47,824 nt of DNA, from NCBI GenBank assembly GCA_934343805.1, contig CAKRIN010000020.1, positions 1-47,824 on the forward strand, written 5' to 3'. The notes beneath the pieces were generated by a model. It was not told the DNA's origin and did not search any database. It worked only from the letters and a program-made list of their open reading frames with translations. The DNA is from an uncultured Lachnospira sp. Lineage in GTDB: Bacteria; Bacillota; Clostridia; Lachnospirales; Lachnospiraceae. The position numbers and the translations under genes were made by a program. Within the stretch, counting starts at the first letter, position 1. Every line of letters starts with the position of its first letter. Shown piece after piece: positions 42,714 through 47,824 of this stretch.

Positions 42714-43149
42714 ATATATAATTCGTCCAATGACAGAAGCTGATACATATGAAGTGTCGGAAATAGAAAAACAAATATTTTCACTTCCGTGGTCTCAGAA
42801 ATCGTTTGCAGATGCATGCGCTAATGAGGACAACATATATCTTGTGTGTATATGCAGTGGGAAAATTGCCGGGTATTGTGGAGTGTGGACTGTTCTTGGA
42901 GAAGGTAATGTAACTAATATGGCTGTGTCTTTGGATTTCAGACGTATGGGAATAGCGGAGAGTCTTATGGAGGCAATTGAGCAATACGGAACAGACAAGA
43001 AAATAGAGTCATATTTCCTTGAAGTGAGAAAGAGTAATGGTGCGGCTATATCGCTATATACAAAGATGGGATATAAAGATATAGGTACAAGAAAGAATTT
43101 TTATGAAAAACCCGTTGAAGATGCGGTAATAATGTCTAAAATAATGTAA
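42703..43149 (+). CDS. rimI: Ribosomal-protein alanine acetyltransferase RimI
   Basis: A 148-residue GNAT acetyltransferase; start at ATG 42703 or 42706. IIRPMTEADTYEVSEIEKQI opens the domain, and VTNMAVSLDFRRMGIAESLM holds the acetyl-CoA loop (RRMGIA). The C-terminus has YTKMGYKDIGTRKNFYE. RimI acetylates the N-terminus of ribosomal protein S18 in E. coli and is classically encoded between tsaB and tsaD, as here apart from two inserted genes. AGGGAGAAGG lies upstream. Confidence 0.9.
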   Translation: MMPEYIIRPMTEADTYEVSEIEKQIFSLPWSQKSFADACANEDNIYLVCICSGKIAGYCGVWTVLGEGNVTNMAVSLDFRRMGIAESLMEAIEQYGTDKKIESYFLEVRKSNGAAISLYTKMGYKDIGTRKNFYEKPVEDAVIMSKIM

Positions 43150-43179
43150 TTGACTGATAATGCAAAAGGAGGTGAGACG

Positions 43180-44100
43180 ATGCTGGATGTGTGCTTGCTT
43201 GGAACGAGTGGTATGCTGCCGTTGCCGGGGAGATGGCTTACATCTTTAATGACGAGATACAATGGAAGCAGTCTTATGATTGATTGTGGAGAGGGAACGC
43301 AGATTGCAGTCAAACAGAAAGGGTGGAGCTTTAATCCAATAGACGTAATTTGCTTTACACATTATCATGCAGATCATATAAGTGGACTGCCAGGACTATT
43401 ACTCACGATAGGTAATTCGGACAGAAAAAAGCCACTAACACTCGTAGGACCTAAAGGGTTGAATAAAGTGGTAGCTTCATTGAGAGTGATTGCACCTGAA
43501 CTTCCATTTGAGATTAAAACAATAGAACTTACTAACCCACAAGAACATTTATCTATATGTGGATATGAGATAGACGCATTCAGGGTAAATCATGCGGTCA
43601 CATGTTATGGATACTCAATAAACATACCAAGAATTGGGAAATTTGATGCACAGAAAGCAAGACAGCTTGAGATACCTTGCAATATGTGGAATAAGCTTCA
43701 GCATGGTAATTCTGTTGAACTGAATGGAGAGGTGTATACTCCTGATATGGTAATGGGAAAACAAAGAAAAGGAATCAAAGTTACATATTGCACGGATACA
43801 AGACCGGTAAGGTCAATCATTGATAATGCACAAGGGTCCGACCTTTTCATATGTGAAGGAATGTATGGAGAGGATGGGAAAGAAGCCAAAGCCAGAGAGT
43901 ATAAGCATATGACATTTACGGAGGCAGCAACTCTGGCAAAGGATGCAGGTGTTAAAGAAATGTGGCTGACACATTTCAGCCCGTCTCTGGTAAGACCTCA
44001 GGATTATGTTGACAAGGCAAGGAAGATATTTGCTAATACAATAGCTGCGAGCGATGGAAGAACAGTTGAACTGAAGTTTGATGATGAGGATCAGGTATGA
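43180..44100 (+). CDS. rnz: Ribonuclease Z (metallo-beta-lactamase fold)
   Basis: About 306 residues from ATG 43180, chosen for AAAGGAGG 9 bases upstream; the open frame begins at TTG 43150 without a site. MLDVCLLGTSGMLPLPGRWL, MIDCGEGTQIAVKQ, FTHYHADHISGLPGLL (HxHxDH zinc motif), FRVNHAVTCYGYSI, YCTDTRPV and WLTHFSP are tRNase Z signatures. The enzyme removes tRNA 3' trailers; tRNA-Ser(UGA) in this window has no encoded CCA and would be a substrate. The next gene overlaps by ATGA. Confidence 0.88.
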   Translation: MLDVCLLGTSGMLPLPGRWLTSLMTRYNGSSLMIDCGEGTQIAVKQKGWSFNPIDVICFTHYHADHISGLPGLLLTIGNSDRKKPLTLVGPKGLNKVVASLRVIAPELPFEIKTIELTNPQEHLSICGYEIDAFRVNHAVTCYGYSINIPRIGKFDAQKARQLEIPCNMWNKLQHGNSVELNGEVYTPDMVMGKQRKGIKVTYCTDTRPVRSIIDNAQGSDLFICEGMYGEDGKEAKAREYKHMTFTEAATLAKDAGVKEMWLTHFSPSLVRPQDYVDKARKIFANTIAASDGRTVELKFDDEDQV

Positions 44101-44684
44101 AAAAATACGCAAAAACTATAATTATAATAGCAGTTCTGGTGATACTGGCACTTGGATATTATTATTATCTTGCTAATAAGGATTCTAAAAAAGATGCAAC
44201 AGATATAGCAGCAGATACAAGTGAAGTGTCTGTACTTATTTCTAAGGATATAAAGGCTAATTATCCTGGCTCTCCTAAAGATGTTGTTAATCTGTATGCC
44301 AGAATTACTAAAGCTTATTACGATAGTGAACTGTCAGATGAGCAGATTGAAAAGCTTGGAAAACAGGCTAGAATTATGTTTGATGATGAACTTAGGGCGA
44401 CACAGACAGATGAAGATTTCTATGACAAACTCAAAGAAGACATAAGCAACTATAATGAAACTAATACCAGAATAAGTTCATATGTGATTCAGAGCGCTGA
44501 TAAAACAAAGTATTCTACGTTTAATGGCAGACAGTATTCGTCTATTGAGCTGATGTACTATCTTAGACAGGGCGATAAGCTTCAGAGTTCACATACTAAG
44601 TTTACACTCCGGAAAGATGATGATGGACACTGGAAAATCCTGTACTGGGAACTGGTTGATTCAGACGAGGATATGGAAAGATAG
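44097..44684 (+). CDS. Single-pass anchored protein, DUF6715-like
   Basis: A 195-residue protein: an N-terminal membrane helix ([20 protein letters not shown]), an Asp/Ser-rich linker, and an outer domain ([57 protein letters not shown]) that resembles NTF2-like folds and the DUF6715 family. It overlaps rnz by ATGA and lies 10 bases before tsaD, so it is tightly integrated into a tRNA-modification operon although it faces outside the cell. The function is unknown. Confidence 0.65.
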   Translation: MKKYAKTIIIIAVLVILALGYYYYLANKDSKKDATDIAADTSEVSVLISKDIKANYPGSPKDVVNLYARITKAYYDSELSDEQIEKLGKQARIMFDDELRATQTDEDFYDKLKEDISNYNETNTRISSYVIQSADKTKYSTFNGRQYSSIELMYYLRQGDKLQSSHTKFTLRKDDDGHWKILYWELVDSDEDMER

Positions 44685-44694
44685 GAGAAATGAA

Positions 44695-45726
44695 ATGAGT
44701 GAAAAAGATGATGTTCTTATTCTTGCAATAGAAAGTTCATGTGATGAAACGGCAGCAGCGGTTGTTAAGAATGGGCGAGAAGTATTGTCAAATGTTATAA
44801 ATACACAGATAGCTATACATACGGAGTATGGAGGGGTTGTTCCTGAAATTGCATCGAGAAAACATATAGAAAATATTAACCCGGTAATAAAAAAAGCTTT
44901 GTCAGATGCCGGAGTGACACTTGATGATATAGATGCAGTGGGAGTAACATATGGACCTGGACTTGTGGGAGCATTACTTGTAGGAGTTGCAGAAGCAAAA
45001 GCAATAGCATTTGCAAAGAACAAACCACTCGTGGGAGTTCATCATATTGAAGGACATATCAGTGCCAATTATGTTGAAAATAAAGAGCTTGAACCGCCAT
45101 TTGTTGCACTTGTAGTATCTGGCGGTCATACCCACCTTGTAAAGGTTAATGGATATGGAGAATATGAAATTGTTGGAAGAACAAGAGATGATGCGGCAGG
45201 TGAGGCATTTGATAAAGTGGCAAGAGCGATAGGGCTGGGATATCCTGGAGGACCTAAAATAGATAAACTTGCTAAAGAAGGCAATCCGGATGCAATTGAA
45301 TTTCCGAGAGCACATGTGGATGATTCACCATATGATTTTTCGTTTAGTGGAATTAAATCAGCAGTTCTTAATTACATTAATTCTGCACAAATGCAGGGGA
45401 AAGATATAAACAGGGCTGATGTTGCTGCGTCTTTCCAGAAGGCTGTAATTGATGCGCTTGTATCAAGGGCTGTCCGTCTTGCAAGAGAATCCCAAATGGA
45501 TAAACTTGCTATAGCAGGGGGCGTTGCATCTAATTCTGCATTAAGGGCAGCAATTCAGCAGGAATGTGAGAAATATAATATAAAATTTTATTCTCCATCA
45601 CCGGTATTATGTACAGATAATGCTGCAATGATAGGAGCAGCTGCATATTACGAGTATATAAAAGGCGTGCGTCATGGATATGATCTGAACGCAGTTCCTA
45701 ATCTTAAACTGGGAGAAAGAATATAA
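44695..45726 (+). CDS. tsaD: tRNA t6A threonylcarbamoyltransferase TsaD
   Basis: About 343 residues from ATG 44695 (AGGAGA site 6 bases upstream; the frame opens at 44617 inside the previous gene). The catalytic subunit that transfers threonylcarbamoyl to A37. [59 protein letters not shown] (metal HxxxH), [24 protein letters not shown] and [15 protein letters not shown] are family motifs. It ends one base into the ispD start. Confidence 0.97.
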   Translation: MSEKDDVLILAIESSCDETAAAVVKNGREVLSNVINTQIAIHTEYGGVVPEIASRKHIENINPVIKKALSDAGVTLDDIDAVGVTYGPGLVGALLVGVAEAKAIAFAKNKPLVGVHHIEGHISANYVENKELEPPFVALVVSGGHTHLVKVNGYGEYEIVGRTRDDAAGEAFDKVARAIGLGYPGGPKIDKLAKEGNPDAIEFPRAHVDDSPYDFSFSGIKSAVLNYINSAQMQGKDINRADVAASFQKAVIDALVSRAVRLARESQMDKLAIAGGVASNSALRAAIQQECEKYNIKFYSPSPVLCTDNAAMIGAAAYYEYIKGVRHGYDLNAVPNLKLGERI

Positions 45727-46418
45727 TGAATACGGCTATAATACTTGCTGGCGGCAGTGGGAGCAGAATGAAAAGCGAAATACCAAAGCAGTATATGAAA
45801 ATTGGAGACAGAATGGTCATATATTATTCAATAAAGGCATTTCAGGATAATGAATATATTGATAATATTATTCTTGTGACTTCAAAGGAATATATTGAAT
45901 ATGCCAGGAATAATTTTATGACAAATGAGCTGTCAAAAGTTACAGACATTGTGGAAGGTGGCAAAGAAAGATATGATTCGGTGTATTCAGCTTTAAAAAA
46001 GGTAAATGATGATGGGAAAGTACTCATACATGATGGGGCAAGACCATGTATTACAACAGAAGTTATAAACAGATGCCTTGAAGGACTTGATAAATATGAT
46101 GCATGTATAGCAGCAGTTCCGGTTAAAGATACGATTAAGATTGCTGATGAGCAACAGTGTGTTAAGATCACACCTGACAGGAACACATTGTGGCAGATAC
46201 AGACACCACAGGCGTTTAGAAATACAGTTGTAAATGAGGCATATAGAAAACTTTATGAATCAGGAGACTTCACGCATGTAACTGATGATGCGATGGTTGT
46301 AGAACGATATACAGATAAGAAAATCAAGCTTATAATGGGAGATTATAGAAATATAAAGATAACTACACCAGAGGATATGGAAATAGCCGGAAGATTCATA
46401 AGTGATATTAATGAATAA
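45726..46418 (+). CDS. ispD: 2-C-methyl-D-erythritol 4-phosphate cytidylyltransferase
   Basis: A 230-residue enzyme of the MEP isoprenoid pathway that makes CDP-methylerythritol. IILAGGSGSRMKSEIPKQYM (CTP loop), VVEGGKERYDSVYSAL with one residue offset (GG.ER.DSV), VLIHDGARPCIT, VPVKDTIKI, LWQIQTPQAFRNTVV and VTDDAMVVERY are conserved. It overlaps the tsaD stop by one base and is the last gene of the operon. Other isp genes are not in the window. TarI-like ribitol-phosphate cytidylyltransferase is the alternative; no teichoic-acid genes are adjacent. Confidence 0.88.
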   Translation: MNTAIILAGGSGSRMKSEIPKQYMKIGDRMVIYYSIKAFQDNEYIDNIILVTSKEYIEYARNNFMTNELSKVTDIVEGGKERYDSVYSALKKVNDDGKVLIHDGARPCITTEVINRCLEGLDKYDACIAAVPVKDTIKIADEQQCVKITPDRNTLWQIQTPQAFRNTVVNEAYRKLYESGDFTHVTDDAMVVERYTDKKIKLIMGDYRNIKITTPEDMEIAGRFISDINE

Positions 46419-46446
46419 AGAAATGGATAGCGGTTATTTATAAAGG

Positions 46447-46475
46447 TTGACTACCATATGAAATGATAATATAAT
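46447..46475 (+). promoter_or_regulatory. Promoter of the Gln-repeat membrane protein gene
   Basis: TTGACT (46447-46452), 17 bases, TATAAT (46470-46475), about 36 bases before the ATG. Confidence 0.75.
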
Positions 46476-46510
46476 TGATAAAAATTTTATATATTTTTAA
46501 GGAGATGGGC

Positions 46511-47263
46511 ATGAATAAATTTTCAGTAAAAAACATTAATTTTGTTGGTGCCGGAGCGGCAGTACTTGCATTTATATTTGCATTTATACCATTCTATAAG
46601 TTGAAACCAACATCGTATCTTTTGCAGAATGATAGCACGGCAGCACTGTACTCAATTTCTAAGAATCTTGTTACATACAATTTCTTTGGAGTATTGTGCT
46701 TGATTCTTTCAATAGCAGCAGTAGCATTGTATGTACTTAATTTTTCTCAGAAGATAACAATAGCAGCTATAGCAGTATCGGTACTTGATCTGATATCATT
46801 ATTCCTTGCTCTTATTGTTGGAAACAGTGATATTAAGTCAACAAAAGATCTTATTAATACAGTAATGCAGTACACAGGATTATCAGGTAGTACAGGTGTT
46901 CTTCTGAAGTCATCAGTTGCAGCAGGATTTGTATTAGAATTAATAGTGATTATTATTATGGTTGGTTCATACTGGATTAACGAATTAGTGGTTAAACCAT
47001 ATATTCTTGGAGATAAGTCAGGCGCGAAGCTTAATCCTCTTGAGGGACTTACAGGAACAGCAAAGGCGCAGGCACAGCAGCAGTTCGGCCAGCCACAGCA
47101 GTACGCACAGGCACCACAGCAGCAGTTTGGTCAGCCACAGCAGTACGCACAGGCACCACAGCAGCAGTATGCACAGGCGCCACAGCAGCAGTTTGGCCAG
47201 GCACAGCAGTATGCACAGGCACCACAGCAGCCAGTTCAGCCACAACAGAATGATGCACAGTAG
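46511..47263 (+). CDS. Membrane protein with C-terminal Gln-rich tandem repeats
   Basis: About 250 residues from ATG 46511 (AAGGAGATGGGC just upstream; the frame opens at 46475 inside the -10). Four membrane helices (about 15-33, 56-80, 84-106, 132-158) are followed by a cytoplasmic tail whose last 60 residues are repeats QQQFGQPQQYAQAP (twice), QQQYAQAP and QQQFGQAQQYAQAP. The family is not recognised. The tail is low complexity and likely disordered, like the linker of the Yip1-like protein at 21307. It has its own promoter and terminator. Confidence 0.7.
   Translation: MNKFSVKNINFVGAGAAVLAFIFAFIPFYKLKPTSYLLQNDSTAALYSISKNLVTYNFFGVLCLILSIAAVALYVLNFSQKITIAAIAVSVLDLISLFLALIVGNSDIKSTKDLINTVMQYTGLSGSTGVLLKSSVAAGFVLELIVIIIMVGSYWINELVVKPYILGDKSGAKLNPLEGLTGTAKAQAQQQFGQPQQYAQAPQQQFGQPQQYAQAPQQQYAQAPQQQFGQAQQYAQAPQQPVQPQQNDAQ
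47075..47224 (+). repeat. 42-base tandem repeat array in the 3' end of the Gln-repeat gene
   Basis: Two full 42-base units, a 24-base partial unit and a third full unit lie in frame. The 42-base units match at most positions (CAGCAGCAGTTTGGCCAG start). They are GC-rich against the local AT-rich background and prone to copy-number change. Confidence 0.85.
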
Positions 47264-47282
47264 TTGATGATTATGTCTATGA

Positions 47283-47309
47283 GGGGACACGAAAGGTGTC
47301 TCCTTTTTT
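47283..47309 (+). terminator. Intrinsic terminator
   Basis: GGGGACAC (47283-47290) pairs with GTGTCTCC (47296-47303), a 5-base loop, then six T residues. Confidence 0.9.
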
Positions 47310-47380
47310 AACTATATATTAGGAATTTGGCACAGTGCAAAATAAAATGTTTTTTAAAATAAATTTTTTGAAAAATAGTG

Positions 47381-47409
47381 TTGACAATGAAGTTAAACAA
47401 TGATAATAT
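47381..47409 (+). promoter_or_regulatory. Promoter of tRNA-Ser
   Basis: TTGACA (47381-47386), 17 bases, TAATAT (47404-47409), about 36 bases before the tRNA. Confidence 0.75.
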
Positions 47410-47444
47410 AATCAAGTCGCTGGTGCGACACAATAAAATATGAT

Positions 47445-47530
47445 GGAGAGGTACCGAAGTGGTCATAACGGGGCGGTCTTGAAAACCGTTTGTCTTCACG
47501 GGCGCATGGGTTCGAATCCCATCCTCTCCG
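47445..47530 (+). tRNA. tRNA-Ser (anticodon UGA)
   Basis: An 86-base class II tRNA. The acceptor GGAGAGG (47445-47451) pairs with CCTCTCC (47523-47529), with discriminator G. The anticodon stem GCGGT/ACCGT encloses loop CTTGAAA with TGA at 47480-47482. A long variable arm (TTGTCTTCACGGGCGC region) and GGGTTCGAATCCC T-arm confirm a serine tRNA. No 3' CCA is encoded, so RNase Z and a nucleotidyltransferase are needed. A terminator follows. Confidence 0.97.
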
Positions 47531-47533
47531 CTA

Positions 47534-47563
47534 AAGCCGTTCATCAAGTATGAATGGCTTTTT
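47534..47563 (+). terminator. Intrinsic terminator of tRNA-Ser
   Basis: AAGCCGTTCAT (47534-47544) pairs with ATGAATGGCTT (47550-47560), with one G-U pair, followed by TTT. Confidence 0.85.
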
Positions 47564-47606
47564 ATTTGCCAAATGATAATATGTGCAAATTGCTTAAATC
47601 AAAATC

Positions 47607-47644
47607 ATATATGGTTGCAACGAGGGCTTTAACTTACCATATAT
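47607..47644. repeat. Inverted repeat upstream of the rrn promoter
   Basis: ATATATGGT (47607-47615) and ACCATATAT (47636-47644) form a perfect 9-bp dyad with a 20-base loop. No T-run follows closely. It sits about 40 bases upstream of the rrn -35 and could be an upstream element or a remnant. Confidence 0.35.
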
Positions 47645-47684
47645 TGTTGCTCTTAAAAAAAGTGATGAAAAAAGAAAAAAGTTC

Positions 47685-47713
47685 TTGACAAACATAATGT
47701 GTGATGATATTCT
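47685..47713 (+). promoter_or_regulatory. Promoter of an rRNA operon
   Basis: TTGACA (47685-47690), 17 bases, TATTCT (47708-47713), preceded by an A-rich tract (47655-47680) like an UP element. The downstream leader carries a boxA. Confidence 0.75.
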
Positions 47714-47824
47714 AAGTAAGCTGTCGACGAGATGGCAGATAACAAGTTCTTTGATAACTGAATAGAAAGACAACCTTGAAATTCTTTGAGAATTTTAAAA
47801 TGATTCATTAATGAATCTTGCGAG
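47714..47824 (+). promoter_or_regulatory. rRNA operon leader with boxA; 16S expected just outside
   Basis: GTTCTTTGATAACT (47746-47759) matches the boxA of Firmicutes rrn leaders (GTTCTTTGAAAACT), which binds NusB-NusE for antitermination. It is followed by the usual TGAATAG. Then come a small hairpin (AAATTC/GAATTT, 47779-47795) and a perfect 16-base palindrome (47802-47817). The 16S gene itself is not in the window. Confidence 0.8.

Noticed and set aside
47018..47290. Minus-strand Leu/Cys/Trp-rich open frames opposite the Gln repeats
   Set aside because: They are the antisense of CAG-rich repeats and have no ribosome site.
1..47824. Insertion sequences, prophage, CRISPR arrays or defence islands
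   Set aside because: No transposase, integrase, phage, cas or restriction genes and no regular spaced repeats were found; the genes are typical chromosomal ones.

Overview
The window reads as chromosomal DNA of a low-GC, Gram-positive anaerobe, most likely a Lachnospiraceae member (Lachnospira/Eubacterium eligens-like). This is an inference from AT-rich codon use, strong GGAGG ribosome sites, intrinsic terminators with U-tracts, and family content: zinc-ribbon membrane proteins, YcxB-like proteins, a long-form hibernation factor with a structured leader, a c-di-GMP-I riboswitch and a Firmicutes-type rrn boxA. I see no insertion sequence, prophage or CRISPR array. Most genes lie on the + strand and are tightly packed.

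Region by region. 1-2513: start of a partial minus-strand gene, then a minus-strand PadR - HAAS membrane protein - DUF4097 operon with three ACTACGACAG operator copies just downstream of its promoter. 2561-4807: minus-strand HTH protein and amidohydrolase, divergent from a Ser/Thr kinase. 4837-6711: small membrane and exported proteins, one with a probable poly-A frameshift. 6921-15685: an apparent + strand operon with an anion permease, zinc-ribbon membrane protein, TPM protein, CbxX-type AAA ATPase, GLUG-like surface protein, M18 aminopeptidase and tRNA-dihydrouridine synthase. 15705-25705: two SDR enzymes, a YcxB-like protein, citrate synthase - aroA - glycosyltransferase, a Yip1-like protein, a serine hydrolase and a cation efflux pump.

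25706-26374 is the only long non-coding stretch. It holds a cluster of DnaA-box-like nonamers and then a strongly structured leader that fits the raiA-motif RNA, followed by hpf. After that come a methyltransferase, secA-prfB, cheW-malQ, a c-di-GMP-I riboswitch whose terminator/antiterminator pairing can be read directly and which controls a secreted CAP-domain protein, then an ACT protein - homoserine dehydrogenase - aspartate kinase operon.

38663-46418 is a long operon: tex, a YcxB-like gene, the t6A genes tsaE, tsaB and tsaD with rimI, an RNase Z, a small anchored protein and ispD. The window ends with a glutamine-repeat membrane protein, tRNA-Ser(UGA), and the promoter and boxA leader of an rRNA operon whose 16S gene should start just past the right edge. 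Several themes meet here: translation and tRNA maturation (hpf, prfB, dus, tsaBDE, rimI, rnz, tRNA, rrn), envelope biology (secA, CAP protein, TPM/AAA cluster, PadR operon) and core biosynthesis (aroA, hom, aspartate kinase, ispD, citrate synthase).
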